This document shows positions 1 to 8,602 of a stretch of DNA of 64,000 bases, in pieces. Each line of letters opens with the position of its first letter. The stretch's first letter is position 1. The stretch covers positions 62,001-126,000 of the forward strand of contig CAJULB010000004.1 of NCBI GenBank assembly GCA_910587005.1, read 5' to 3'. The position numbers and the translations under genes were made by a program. The DNA is from an uncultured Christensenellaceae bacterium (GTDB lineage: Bacteria > Bacillota > Clostridia > Christensenellales > Borkfalkiaceae). The notes under the pieces were generated by a model. It saw only the letters and a program-made list of their open reading frames with translations. It was not told the origin of the DNA and did not search any database.

Positions 1-237
1 AAGTGCTTCGTATGGCACATATAAATAATCGACAAAATTTTCGTATTCATCTGGAGTAATATAACCCCTTTTGATATACTTCTTTCCTAAATCCATTATT
101 CGGTCATGTCCAAGTCCTTTTAGCATTTTTGCCTTTGCATCTTTTCTATCCAATCTGTTTTGAATTAAAGCCCACAAACCAGTTGACGCTAAAATAGAAC
201 TTAAAAAACCTAATATAAGTGGTAACCAAAATTCCAT
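1..237 (-). CDS. Small holin-like membrane protein (partial, runs off left edge)
   Basis: 79 codons are visible from an ATG at 235-237; the 3' end lies outside the window. Residues about 6-25 form one hydrophobic helix (LILGFLSSILASTGLWAL), followed by a basic stretch (NRLDRKDAKAKML) and a soluble helical tail. One-helix proteins with a basic juxtamembrane segment are common as holins or accessory lysis proteins after phage tail modules, so a lysis role is inferred. The ATG lies 1 nt beyond the reverse transcriptase stop codon, so the two are probably translationally coupled. Confidence 0.6.
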   Translation of the reverse strand, partial: MEFWLPLILGFLSSILASTGLWALIQNRLDRKDAKAKMLKGLGHDRIMDLGKKYIKRGYITPDEYENFVDYLYVPYEAL

Positions 238-238
238 A

Positions 239-1435
239 TTACTCCTTGTTAGTGATAACCATTTTCTTATTCACAATATCTATGCGTTTATTAAAAAGGT
301 CTTCGTATAATGTAATTAAATTTTCACGCTGAACTTTTGTCAGCAATTTGTAGTAAGCCCCCATCCAACTCTTGAAAGTGTTTTCGACATTTTCGTACGT
401 AGAAGTTCCTTCCAAGACCTTAATAGCCAATTTCTTAATTTTACGGCGGAAACATACCACTCTTTTGGGGTTTATCTTTTTATACAGCTTACCATCTTCG
501 GTCATTTCGTACTTAACTTGCAGGAATTTATAAGAACTGCAAAGCTTTACAATTCTAGTCTTTTTTGTATTGATATGTATTCCAAGTTCTTTTGCAATTT
601 CGCAAATCCCATTGTAAATATCAATAAGTTCCTCTTTTGTTCTGCAAATCAAATACCAATCGTCCATATATCTACCGTAGTATTTTTGACTTCTAACGAA
701 TTTTACGTACGTATCGATTCTATGAGGATAAAATATGCCAATTATTTGAGATATCTGGTCCCCAATATTAACCGACTTTTCCATAAACTTTTCGCCAGTT
801 AAAATATCTTTCGGTATGGTTTGACGGTACTTTAATTTATCGAACACGTTGTGAAGACAAGCATCGTATTCCTCGTCAGTCATATAAGAAACGTCTATTT
901 TAAAGCCGTCAAATATAACGTCCAATAGCCAACTAATAAACTCATCGTCATCAACAAGTTCGAGCAACATCTTTTTCACTATTTTGTGAATTATGTTGTC
1001 GTAAAACTTTTTAAAATCCCCAAACAAAATATAAGAATCGGACCCATACTCTCGATATGCTTTTCGAATATGGATCTCAAATCTTTTTCTTGCGTGAGAC
1101 ATTCCTCTACCTTTAATCGACGCGCTGTTATCGTATATAATCTTTGGTCTAATTTTAGGTAATAGGATTTCATCGCATATTGCATGCCTAATTATTCTAT
1201 CTTTAGTAGTTAGACTTGTAATAGGTCTTACCTTGCCTCGTTCATTCAACGGGAATTCATCGGTTGGATCATTCGTAAGGGTTCTGTTTCGTAAATCGTC
1301 TAATATTTGAAAAATATAAGTAAGATAATTCAGAATAACCCTTTGCGTTGATTCCTTCCATTTGCTCGTTTTTACAGAGGCAAGGTAAGCTTTGTACAAA
1401 ATATTGGCGTCACAAAGAATCTCGTCATAACTCAT
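239..1435 (-). CDS. DGR reverse transcriptase
   Basis: Reverse transcriptase of a diversity-generating retroelement: it copies the template repeat RNA with adenine-specific errors, and the cDNA replaces variable repeats. From the ATG at 1435 (398 aa) visible motifs are the motif A aspartate in LFGDFKKFYDN (about residue 140), the DGR-type IGDQISQ (about 224-230; retroviral RTs have a different motif here) and catalytic YMDD (about 256-259). There is no group II intron maturase or endonuclease domain, and length fits DGR RTs. A TTG 24 nt upstream would add 8 residues; neither start has a clear Shine-Dalgarno. The gene follows the template repeat, the usual avd-TR-RT order. Confidence 0.95.
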   Translation of the reverse strand: MSYDEILCDANILYKAYLASVKTSKWKESTQRVILNYLTYIFQILDDLRNRTLTNDPTDEFPLNERGKVRPITSLTTKDRIIRHAICDEILLPKIRPKIIYDNSASIKGRGMSHARKRFEIHIRKAYREYGSDSYILFGDFKKFYDNIIHKIVKKMLLELVDDDEFISWLLDVIFDGFKIDVSYMTDEEYDACLHNVFDKLKYRQTIPKDILTGEKFMEKSVNIGDQISQIIGIFYPHRIDTYVKFVRSQKYYGRYMDDWYLICRTKEELIDIYNGICEIAKELGIHINTKKTRIVKLCSSYKFLQVKYEMTEDGKLYKKINPKRVVCFRRKIKKLAIKVLEGTSTYENVENTFKSWMGAYYKLLTKVQRENLITLYEDLFNKRIDIVNKKMVITNKE

Positions 1436-1524
1436 AATATCATTCACCGTTTGTAGCAATACTTACCGTAGTAAATTGCGTCCGGCTTTAACTTTTCTCC
1501 CTATTGGGAACGGATAGCTTCTCC

Positions 1525-1544
1525 TTCCCTATTGGCTTAGGGAA
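1525..1544 (-). repeat. Hairpin just 3' of the DGR template repeat
   Basis: Perfect 7-bp stem TTCCCTA/TAGGGAA with a 6-nt loop. On the minus strand it starts 2 nt after the 84-nt TR core ends and lies before the RT gene. A related TCCCTATTGG sequence recurs at 1498-1507. It may structure the template RNA or direct priming; that role is inferred. Confidence 0.6.
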
Positions 1545-1546
1545 TC

Positions 1547-1630
1547 CGGAAGCACGTCATTGTCATTGTCAGCGTTGTTGTAATTCGCATTGCCATTGTT
1601 GTTCACATTAGCAAAGTAATTCGCGGAAAC
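1547..1630 (-). repeat. DGR template repeat (TR core)
   Basis: 84-nt core bounded by GTTTCCGCG and GTGCTTCCG on the minus strand, rich in AAT/AAC codons (27 adenines in the variable part). Conceptually translated it gives an Asn-rich peptide (ANYFANVNNNGNANYNN and on), the usual TR signature. It lies between the Avd-like gene and the RT. Aligned by hand to 2666-2749, 48869-48952 and 49755-49838 it differs at 17, 18 and 18 positions, every one a TR adenine. It is therefore the donor for all three. Confidence 0.96.
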
Positions 1631-1647
1631 GCGCCCTTTGATAGAAA

Positions 1648-2133
1648 CTACCCTTTTAAATGCGTTTTGATTTGATTATCTTTCTGACGCCACTTTTTTA
1701 TTAATTCGATTTCTCGATTAATATCTTTTACATATGGCTCATAAGCATTAACATCTACTTCGAAAATATCAATTGTTCGCTGTAGAATAATCAAAAGCTG
1801 ATTAGCATTTGCTATCGCGCTGTTTTGGTATTCCCTTCGTTGATTGTACTCATTTATAGCCGTTGGGTAAATTGACTTGGCCGCAACAAGGTTTGCCGTA
1901 AGCAAAGCAGCTGTTCTGTTTAATTGTGTTTTGCAATCTTGAAGTAAATATCGATACTTCGAATAGTTCTCTTCATCATCTTTTCCATAGGCATACCGAA
2001 GTTGAATAAAGCGTTTGAAATCTTTGACTCCAAAATCTCTATTTGCAAAATCGGTAAGCCTAGTTTGAAGATCTATAGCGAACACAATCGATTGGTATCG
2101 TGATTCTTTTCGATCTGCCGCGAGAACGCTCAC
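1648..2133 (-). CDS. avd: Avd-like DGR accessory protein
   Basis: 161 aa, predicted all-helical with a basic C-terminus (IELIKKWRQKDNQIKTHLKG), lying directly upstream of the template repeat, the standard position of the accessory variability determinant. Avd proteins are small basic helical bundles that bind the RT and template RNA and are needed for mutagenic retrohoming. The gene uses a GTG start (2131-2133) that overlaps the XkdX stop codon in a GTGA arrangement. Identification rests on position, size and helical character rather than strong recognised similarity; it is longer than the 128-aa Bordetella phage protein. Confidence 0.72.
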   Translation of the reverse strand: MSVLAADRKESRYQSIVFAIDLQTRLTDFANRDFGVKDFKRFIQLRYAYGKDDEENYSKYRYLLQDCKTQLNRTAALLTANLVAAKSIYPTAINEYNQRREYQNSAIANANQLLIILQRTIDIFEVDVNAYEPYVKDINREIELIKKWRQKDNQIKTHLKG

Positions 2134-2273
2134 TTATAATCCTCGCCGGTAATTAATTTGTATTCCGATTCAGAAATATAACCGCTACCGACGGCATTAT
2201 ATACACGCTCTTTATCCCACATACCAGAATTATACCAACGCTTTACGTTAAAAAAATTATTGCTATGTTTCAT
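2130..2273 (-). CDS. XkdX family tail protein
   Basis: 47 aa. The pattern VKRWYNSGMWDKERVYNAV, then SGYISESEYKLITGEDY, matches the XkdX family of very small proteins found after tail-fibre genes in Firmicutes phages (PBSX XkdX). Function is unknown. A good AAGGAG lies 7 nt before the ATG. It sits between a DGR target and the Avd-like gene, so tail and DGR genes share one transcript. Confidence 0.85.
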   Translation of the reverse strand: MKHSNNFFNVKRWYNSGMWDKERVYNAVGSGYISESEYKLITGEDYK

Positions 2274-2283
2274 AGTGTTCTCC

Positions 2284-2598
2284 TTAAAGTTTTACTCCAG
2301 TCATCATGGCCAAATATGCAATATCCGCCTGAAGCTGCATTCTATCAAGAGTCTCAGGAGGAATATCACGAAGTATAAACCAATAGGCGCCTTCGTATTC
2401 CATAAGTTGAACAAGCTCCATATTAGTATGAATCTCTTCTTTTTCTCCGTCAGATATAGTTACAGAATATAAGTTATCCTGAAACGCTTCTTCCTTTATC
2501 TCTTTCTGTGAAACATAATTATTACCGTTAAGCTTAAGGTCATCGAGTATAGTACCATCAGCTAAAGTAATAGAATATACTTTTTCTAATTCATTCAT
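2284..2598 (-). CDS. Hypothetical protein of the tail-fibre region
   Basis: 104 aa, not recognised. The N-terminal half reads as short beta strands (VYSITLADGTILDDLKL, LYSVTISDGEKEEI), an internal repeat of a strand-turn-strand motif containing [ST]xxDG. The C-terminus is helical. A ribosome site (GGAGAA) precedes the ATG. It lies directly downstream of the DGR target hairpin and upstream of xkdX; such small proteins often accompany fibre genes as chaperones or accessory structural proteins, which is only inference. Confidence 0.6.
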   Translation of the reverse strand: MNELEKVYSITLADGTILDDLKLNGNNYVSQKEIKEEAFQDNLYSVTISDGEKEEIHTNMELVQLMEYEGAYWFILRDIPPETLDRMQLQADIAYLAMMTGVKL

Positions 2599-2624
2599 TT
2601 AAGTTTTCTCCATAATTAAACTTC

Positions 2625-2639
2625 GGGGTACAAGACCCC
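2625..2639 (-). repeat. Hairpin downstream of variable repeat 1
   Basis: GGGGT/ACCCC stem of 5 bp with a 5-nt loop, beginning 5 nt after the stop codon of the DGR target on the minus strand. GC-rich hairpins or cruciforms just 3' of the variable repeat are known to help DGR homing in Bordetella phage BPP-1. An equivalent hairpin follows variable repeat 2, but none follows variable repeat 3. Confidence 0.55.
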
Positions 2640-2644
2640 TCACA

Positions 2645-3472
2645 TTAACTGCCAATAAGGAAGTACGGAAGCACGACAAGGTCATAGTCAGCGCCGTCGT
2701 AACTCGCACCGCCATAGTTGACCACACAAGCAAAGCAATCCGCGGAAACGACATCGCGAAGCCAAATCCAACTTCTCATATCGCTTAAGAACTTCATGTT
2801 TAATCTGAATATCGAAAGCTGAGTTTTGGCAGTGGTGTACAAATACGGAATGTTCGAGCCATCACAAGCGGGTGCAAATATAGGGCAACCATACACCATT
2901 ATTTCATTCATCAATTCAACATCAGAATCGACCCAAGCTCCGCCAGAAGGTTTACCATTTGATACAGCATTTGTAAATATGTCTTTATGCGTAAGCACCA
3001 TATCGCCGAAAGCTGCACGAATTGTACTCTTTGCGCTATCCAGACCGGATTTTCGCATTTTACTGTTTATGTAACCGCCAGTTGTCGTATAGTCATCGTT
3101 CATAACGTGCGAATATAATGGTGTACGAGGCAGAATTACAAGATGGTGCTTCGTAAGAGCAGTACTGCCAATATTGTAGAAATAGTCCATATCGGCAATA
3201 ACCCAATCTTTACCACCAATTGTCCAGTAGTCGCCGATGTACAGGTCTTTAAAAGTTCCATTTTGAATTGCAGCCTTCTGCGCCGCAGTTACACTTGTAC
3301 CGAGATACTTTCCTCTGTAGAGGTTTTTATGCATTGTGGGCGCAAGTACGGATTCAAGTAAAGATGCAGCCGCATCGGAGAAAGGTATTGCCTTGGTTCC
3401 ATCAGAACCATCTTTAAGTAATACGTCTCCATCGTTAAACGAAATCGCCCTAGGGTATTCATTAATTCTCAT
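2645..3472 (-). CDS. DGR variable tail protein (target 1)
   Basis: 275 aa. The C-terminal domain (about 60-275) is of the C-type-lectin-like kind seen in DGR targets (DUF6273-like layout): IGDYWTIGGKDWVIADMDY early, IWLRDVVSAD before the variable segment, LP near the end. Residues about 240-268 are encoded by variable repeat 1 and end 7 residues before the stop. The N-terminal 40 residues probably attach it to the particle. It follows the fibre-like protein and precedes xkdX, so it is the likely receptor-binding tip whose specificity the RT retunes. Structural location is inferred from context. Confidence 0.9.
   Translation of the reverse strand: MRINEYPRAISFNDGDVLLKDGSDGTKAIPFSDAAASLLESVLAPTMHKNLYRGKYLGTSVTAAQKAAIQNGTFKDLYIGDYWTIGGKDWVIADMDYFYNIGSTALTKHHLVILPRTPLYSHVMNDDYTTTGGYINSKMRKSGLDSAKSTIRAAFGDMVLTHKDIFTNAVSNGKPSGGAWVDSDVELMNEIMVYGCPIFAPACDGSNIPYLYTTAKTQLSIFRLNMKFLSDMRSWIWLRDVVSADCFACVVNYGGASYDGADYDLVVLPYFLIGS
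2666..2749 (-). repeat. DGR variable repeat 1 (VR1)
   Basis: 84 nt, same length and ends as the template core, no indels. Seventeen differences, all at template adenines; for example template AAT codons read GAT, TGT, GGT, CTT. Both ends (GTTTCCGCG, GTGCTTCCG) are unchanged. It lies in frame at the 3' end of the target gene. Confidence 0.95.
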
Positions 3473-3484
3473 TTTATTATCTCC

Positions 3485-4717
3485 TTATTTTTCATACACG
3501 GCTTTTTCCAATGCCACAACTCTCTCAAGGATAGATAATAAATCGTCGGGGTTAGCAAGTAAAACTACGGTTTCGATGTAATCTCCATTTGCGTCGGTAA
3601 CATAATTACCATCGCTATCTTCCATTTTAGTCGTAATTTTGTAACCTGCAAGCTGATTTATTAAATTTGATATATCTGTATCCTTTGCTTGCTGTGCGTA
3701 CATTTTAGCCATGTTGGCTGATTCCTCGGCATTATCTGCGGATGCTGCCGCATTTGATTCTGAAGTACTTGCCGCCGATGCTGAGCCAGCTGCACTTGAT
3801 GCTGAATTTGCCGCATTGGTTTCTGAAGTGCTAGCAGCAAATGCCGAGTTATCCGCATTCGTAGCAGAACTTGCTGCACTTGTTTCAGATGCTTTTGAAT
3901 TTGTTTCGGAAGTCTTTGCTTTGGTTTCTGATTCTGCAGCTTTTGATGCTGATGTAGCAGCCGCTGAGGCAGAATTAGCAGAATTGGTTTCAGAAGTTTT
4001 AGCTGCATTCTCGGATGCTTTCGCATTAGTTTCAGATGTCTTTGAAGCTGTCTCGGATGTTTTTGCATTGGTTTCTGAAGTTTTAGCTTTTTCAGCAGAT
4101 GTTGCAGCCGCCGAAGCGGAATTGGACGCATCATTAGCTGAATTTGCCGCTGCAGTTTCAGATGCTTTTGAATTTGTTTCGGAAGTCTTAGCGTTGTTTT
4201 CAGAAGTTCTTGCATTGTTCTCTGAAATCTTAGCATTGTCTTCTGATAACTTTGCATTCCTTGCGTTTTCCTTAACAACCTCCACATAACCTTGTATTGT
4301 CTTGTATTCGTTAGTCGATTCAATATCTCCACTTTGTATAGGATTCTTATCGACCTCAACTTTTATTGTTCCCGATGCGGCAACCATAGTTCCGATTCTA
4401 ATTTCTATAATCGGTTCAAGCACACCCGGGAACGTGGTTATCTGATGCGTAACTTCGAAATATAAAACGGTTCCATCACTATTACAACCCAATGCGGGAT
4501 TGTAAACATATGTGCCGTCCTTTTTCTTTATGCGAATGTTTCCTTCTGCATTAGCCGGTATGCTATACGGCATATAATCAGAAAATAACGATACAGCAAT
4601 TATAGGAAGGCTGTTGTCATACTGAACAACATGAATTTGCTCATTTACTGCTCTTCTTTTAAAATCGACAGAGACTTTGTGAACAAATTTATCCGAAGCC
4701 GGGGTGTATTGTACCAT
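3485..4717 (-). CDS. BppU-like baseplate/fibre protein with Ala-Ser-Thr coiled coil
   Basis: 410 aa. Residues 1-125 form a beta-rich domain (VSVDFKRRAVNEQIHVVQYD, IRIKKKDGTYVYNPALG, IEIRIGTMVAASGTIKVEVD) resembling the N-terminal domain of lactococcal phage upper baseplate protein BppU. Residues about 145-340 are a long low-complexity coiled coil built on heptad-like repeats of [KA][TA]SETNAK and SASAAATSA, typical of trimeric fibre shafts. The C-terminus (MEDSDGNYVTDANGDYIE, LERVVALEKAVYEK) is short. It probably carries the receptor-binding variable protein encoded next. The biased composition creates long spurious reading frames on both strands. Confidence 0.75.
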   Translation of the reverse strand: MVQYTPASDKFVHKVSVDFKRRAVNEQIHVVQYDNSLPIIAVSLFSDYMPYSIPANAEGNIRIKKKDGTYVYNPALGCNSDGTVLYFEVTHQITTFPGVLEPIIEIRIGTMVAASGTIKVEVDKNPIQSGDIESTNEYKTIQGYVEVVKENARNAKLSEDNAKISENNARTSENNAKTSETNSKASETAAANSANDASNSASAAATSAEKAKTSETNAKTSETASKTSETNAKASENAAKTSETNSANSASAAATSASKAAESETKAKTSETNSKASETSAASSATNADNSAFAASTSETNAANSASSAAGSASAASTSESNAAASADNAEESANMAKMYAQQAKDTDISNLINQLAGYKITTKMEDSDGNYVTDANGDYIETVVLLANPDDLLSILERVVALEKAVYEK

Positions 4718-4741
4718 TGTTCCTCATCCTCTTAAATATCT

Positions 4742-5119
4742 TTATTGTTCTATGTAACACTCCAAAGAAAGCATTTCATTTATGCTAAAATTAATAGGCG
4801 CAAGCTCATCGAGTGCAAACTTAATATCGCCATTGTCTTCCACAGGCATTTCTTCAAGTTCTTTAATTTTAGCATTACACTCATCTACTTTTCCATTTTG
4901 AATTATTACACCGCCATTCTGCGATTGAAGAGCTTGTCCGTTTGGGTCTTTCTCTGCGTACTCGTCGATTATTTCAGACATCTTCGTACGATAAAAATTC
5001 ACGTCTTCTTCCAAACCCTTCAAAAGCTTCATCAGCTTGTATGCGATAAACACGGGCAACTTATCGTTAACATGTTCCATTAAAACCCTGTTTGCCGCCA
5101 CTTTATCTATAAGTTTCAT
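4742..5119 (-). CDS. Hypothetical baseplate-region protein
   Basis: 125 aa, not recognised. N-terminal helices (NRVLMEHVNDKLPVFIAYKL) and a central coiled coil (KLLKGLEEDVNFYRTKMSEI), with a C-terminal strand-rich end. This layout is common for short phage proteins after tail endopeptidase genes that plug or stabilise the baseplate (DUF1617-like), but the assignment is uncertain. It is preceded by AAGGAGAAAC and lies 10 nt after the tail endopeptidase gene. Confidence 0.6.
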   Translation of the reverse strand: MKLIDKVAANRVLMEHVNDKLPVFIAYKLMKLLKGLEEDVNFYRTKMSEIIDEYAEKDPNGQALQSQNGGVIIQNGKVDECNAKIKELEEMPVEDNGDIKFALDELAPINFSINEMLSLECYIEQ

Positions 5120-5129
5120 TGTTTCTCCT

Positions 5130-7817
5130 TTATGTTACTAAACGTAAACGTGCGGTGCTTCCATCTGCATAAAGCAAAAACTTTTTGTCTCCAACCATAA
5201 TATAACCATCCAAATAAAGATTTCTCCATTTGTATTTTTCGGAACCAATATCGTATGTGTTTCCGTTATACGGCGAAATATGGCGTAAAAAGTCAAGATA
5301 AACAGCATCGGAATCGTGAAAATGTAATTCTTTTGTTCCGCTATCAATAAATTGCGAATCGTCATAGCCAATAAAAGCACTTGGAAACGTCTGAGTTTTT
5401 CCGCTATTACCAACATCGATCGTCATAGATTTTATCTCTGACCAACCACCCCATGTAAAATGAATTTTAAAATAAAAAGTTTTACGTTGCTTTAACGTAT
5501 AAGCATTACCGCTTGAATCCTTTATTTTAATTGTAATATCTCTTGAACCCCAGTTGTTTTCCAAATAAGCTGTTACTGTTTCTCCTTCTTGAGTATACTC
5601 AAACGACATTACCCGCTTATTGCTAACATATAGCGAAGTGTTTGCTAGTTGAATGGCTCCAGCATATAATGTTTTTGTATAGATTGAATTAACAAAATTT
5701 CCGTCTTTACAATTTAGAGTTAGAATTGAAATGCTACTGCCAGCATTACTAACACGAATTTCAAATGCCGCGTTATTTTGAGAATCTTTTGTTCGTATAA
5801 CTTTTGATGTTTCGTTAGAAAGACTCTGCGTTTCCAATACCAACCCAGCAATCTCACCGGTATTAGCATATATCGTTCCTCTAATTAATGCATTTCTTGC
5901 TTCGAGTAATCCTGTCGAATTATTTACTCGAAAGGCATTTTCGGCATCTTCATTCGAACCAATATCATCTAACGAACCTAATCCATAAGCCTTACCAGAA
6001 AGAACAATACTGTCAGTTTCAAGTTGACTCACTTTTAGTTTGTTAATTATTGCCTCAGCCCGAATATAAACCTGCCCCTCTTTTGTTACTTCAAAAAGCG
6101 ATTTTGTTTCTTTGTTGCCATCATCATTCGTAACTTCTACAGGTGTGCTTATAAACTGCGAACCTTCGATTATTGAACCCTTTAAAGTATGACCTGTTAA
6201 CACTTCTTCGATATTAGCGTTTTTAATTTGCAGAACTCCATTTTGAATTTCGCAACCACCTATTACGCCTTTTCGTGCCGTTAGGGTTCCATCTTGCGTT
6301 ACTTCAAACCAAATGTCGCCGTTCGGGTCGGGTGCGGTTTGTAAGCCGACACCTTGTATCATGTTACCGGCTATAAAGTCAGCAACTATTTTACCATCCA
6401 TTGTTATGGCGACACCTTTATTCTTTTTATCGTTATCTGCGAACGAAGAATAATGGTTGTCTGTATAGCACAAACCCGACATATTCCAACGCCAAATTCT
6501 TTGAGCATCTTCTATCTCGGGCGCATCCATAATAAGTATTTCATCAGGATGCTTTCCGCCTTTCGAACTGTGAATTACAACGTAGCCGCCAGAGTTCCCG
6601 CTGATCGCCATTACCGTTTCATCAAGCAACTTATCAACATAGCTCTTACTTGTCGTGTTTGCAAGCGTTTTACTTTGCTCTGATAAAGAATTAGCGAGAT
6701 TGTTTTTAATTGAACCAAGCTCTATCTTCTTATACTTGTCGGATAATACATCGTATACTGTTTTTACGCATTTGGCTGTTGCGCTTACACCCAATTCAGG
6801 AAACTCGACGTACACAGTATCACATAAGCGAATTTCTTCAAGTATTGCATAGTCCTTGTAGTCGCTAGTTTTTGAAAGCGGTTCGAATGATACTTCAATA
6901 GAAACTTTTGGAACGCCAACTTCGTTATCTTTAATGTACTTTTTCGTTGCGTTATAAAGCTCAAGCTCTGTGGGTTGTTCGGTAAATTTATCCGACATAT
7001 CGAGAGTTAAAATCCGAACAAACGAGAACGAACCTTCTACTTCAACAATCTTTTCGGGAATATGAATAACTTTGTTATTTCCCTCATCATCTTTTTCGGA
7101 AGAATCTTCCGCATCCGATTCGTGAAGTGTAACAAGCTTATTATCTGTTTCCGAATACCAATAAGGATACACCGCAGTGTATACAGAATCGCAGTTTTCT
7201 TCTTGTTCGAGATCGGTAAGGTTTTTACCATAACGAATAGTTACGCCTTTATCCTCTCCTCTACTCATCCAAAGCTTAACAGAATATCCGTCGAATTCAT
7301 ATTCAGCGGCTCCGTATGTATCAATAATAGAACCTTCAGAACCAGCAAGCAATGAACGCATACTTCTAGGATTAGAAAGTTTAAATTTACCAGTGGCTAT
7401 CTTATTTGTCCAAAAGGTAAAAGGACAATCTCTAACACATTGATTTTTAAATTCGTCGAATACATTCTGTACAGTCGTGTTCGGTTCCTCTAATGAGAAA
7501 GCTGAAACGGGGTACCCAGATAAATCGTAGCTAATATGCTCCGCATTGATTGTTACAATTCCATCAATAGGTTTCGAGATAGAATATATTCTAAACGGCT
7601 GCGGTTTGGAATACGGATTAGACTTTGTTACGATGATTTTTCTCAATCCGATATCATTGTAGTGCCTACCATTTATAGGGTAATCCATCTCAAGTTCGAA
7701 TTCCCCGTTTCGTTCCTCTGTTATTTCACAAGTTTCAGCATCGGGAAGAACACCAATACCATTTGTTTCAAATTCGGTTTCATTTGAATCAAATAATTTA
7801 ATTAAATTGTCCACCAT
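5130..7817 (-). CDS. Phage tail spike / tail endopeptidase (Tal-like)
   Basis: 895 aa. The first ~380 residues match the prophage endopeptidase tail family: an N-terminal gp27-like hub (ILPDAETCEITEERNGEFELE-type opening, FRIYSISKPIDGIVTINAEH, LSGYPVSAFSLEEPNTTVQN) that caps the tail tube. The middle (about 420-650) is a beta-rich stalk with GVIGGCEIQNGVLQIKNANI and IIEGSQFISTPVEV repeats; the C-terminal ~200 residues form a carbohydrate-module-like domain ending LDGYIMVGDKKFLLYADGS. It overlaps dit by 16 nt. Expected at the tail tip for wall contact and DNA ejection; whether it is an active peptidase cannot be seen. Confidence 0.85.
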   Translation of the reverse strand: MVDNLIKLFDSNETEFETNGIGVLPDAETCEITEERNGEFELEMDYPINGRHYNDIGLRKIIVTKSNPYSKPQPFRIYSISKPIDGIVTINAEHISYDLSGYPVSAFSLEEPNTTVQNVFDEFKNQCVRDCPFTFWTNKIATGKFKLSNPRSMRSLLAGSEGSIIDTYGAAEYEFDGYSVKLWMSRGEDKGVTIRYGKNLTDLEQEENCDSVYTAVYPYWYSETDNKLVTLHESDAEDSSEKDDEGNNKVIHIPEKIVEVEGSFSFVRILTLDMSDKFTEQPTELELYNATKKYIKDNEVGVPKVSIEVSFEPLSKTSDYKDYAILEEIRLCDTVYVEFPELGVSATAKCVKTVYDVLSDKYKKIELGSIKNNLANSLSEQSKTLANTTSKSYVDKLLDETVMAISGNSGGYVVIHSSKGGKHPDEILIMDAPEIEDAQRIWRWNMSGLCYTDNHYSSFADNDKKNKGVAITMDGKIVADFIAGNMIQGVGLQTAPDPNGDIWFEVTQDGTLTARKGVIGGCEIQNGVLQIKNANIEEVLTGHTLKGSIIEGSQFISTPVEVTNDDGNKETKSLFEVTKEGQVYIRAEAIINKLKVSQLETDSIVLSGKAYGLGSLDDIGSNEDAENAFRVNNSTGLLEARNALIRGTIYANTGEIAGLVLETQSLSNETSKVIRTKDSQNNAAFEIRVSNAGSSISILTLNCKDGNFVNSIYTKTLYAGAIQLANTSLYVSNKRVMSFEYTQEGETVTAYLENNWGSRDITIKIKDSSGNAYTLKQRKTFYFKIHFTWGGWSEIKSMTIDVGNSGKTQTFPSAFIGYDDSQFIDSGTKELHFHDSDAVYLDFLRHISPYNGNTYDIGSEKYKWRNLYLDGYIMVGDKKFLLYADGSTARLRLVT

Positions 7818-8602
7818 TTCGGAATTACCTCCAAGCTCGTTATCTCTCCAGAAAAAGAAATATCGTTAATCCCCGGACGCAATTTCGGGAATGTGTTTAA
7901 ACTGAATTTTACCTTAGAATTACAATTTGTTTCGTCCTTGTAAACTTCCATTAAATCACTATCTATTACCAAATACCCATTAACGGATAAAATAGTAATA
8001 GTATTGTTGCCTATCTGAATTTCACCAGATCCATTACCGTAAACTTTAATTATAGGCGATGATGGATGTGATGTCGGATTAACCAAACATCTAAGCGGCT
8101 CTAAAAAACCTTCGATTTTATTTCTCGACGAATCGAGTACCGACTGATTTTCCGAGTCTTCAATTCCGTATTTGCTTTTTACGAAATTAACTGCTCTATC
8201 ACCACTTTTAAGAAACCTTTGGGGTTTGCAATTAAATTCTATTGCCGCGGAACCGGCTATCTGATAAGCATTAGTTATTTCAACAGCTTTTTGATATGAC
8301 GCTAAACGATAATATTCAGGCTCATAAGAGTCTTCGAGTCTAGCATATCCAGATGCCGAATTAAGCCACTCGGCAAGCATATTCGCGAGGATTGTGAAGT
8401 TTTTCTTACCCTCTTGCCCAAAAGACACAGTATAAGATCGGGATACGTTTTTGTATGATTCTTTATCAATCAACAAATCGCCATCCCGACCCGGAATATG
8501 TACTGTATCGTAATCTCTCTGCGGAACCTGATAATTCGGCGGGGACCAAACTTCGATTCCGAGATCTTTGGAAGACCGCCCATTAAATATGATTATCCCC
8601 AT
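7802..8602 (-). CDS. Distal tail protein (Dit)
   Basis: 266 aa. The opening IIFNGRSSKDLGIEVWSPPNY, with HIPGRDGDLL and a TVSFGQEGKKNF strand, is the classic Dit/phi3626 gp14 N-terminal domain that forms the hexameric hub joining tail tube and baseplate. YQIAGSAAIEFNCKPQRFL is the conserved end of that domain. The C-terminal ~120 residues are a galectin-like beta domain. It sits between tape measure and tail endopeptidase and overlaps both genes, the usual order. Confidence 0.9.
   Translation of the reverse strand: MGIIIFNGRSSKDLGIEVWSPPNYQVPQRDYDTVHIPGRDGDLLIDKESYKNVSRSYTVSFGQEGKKNFTILANMLAEWLNSASGYARLEDSYEPEYYRLASYQKAVEITNAYQIAGSAAIEFNCKPQRFLKSGDRAVNFVKSKYGIEDSENQSVLDSSRNKIEGFLEPLRCLVNPTSHPSSPIIKVYGNGSGEIQIGNNTITILSVNGYLVIDSDLMEVYKDETNCNSKVKFSLNTFPKLRPGINDISFSGEITSLEVIPKWWTI

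Noticed and set aside
1436..1459. RT start at TTG 1459
   Set aside because: No good ribosome site; related proteins begin near the MSYDEILCD ATG at 1435, though the choice is not certain.
3700..4270. Short repeats in the fibre shaft, at first taken for a CRISPR or tandem DNA repeat
   Set aside because: The spacing is that of coiled-coil heptads, repeats are degenerate at DNA level and in one reading frame.
3661..4359. Long alternative frames on both strands over the Ala-Ser-Thr shaft
   Set aside because: They are products of the repeated GCx/TCx/ACx codons of the fibre gene; only one frame has a ribosome site and fits the operon.
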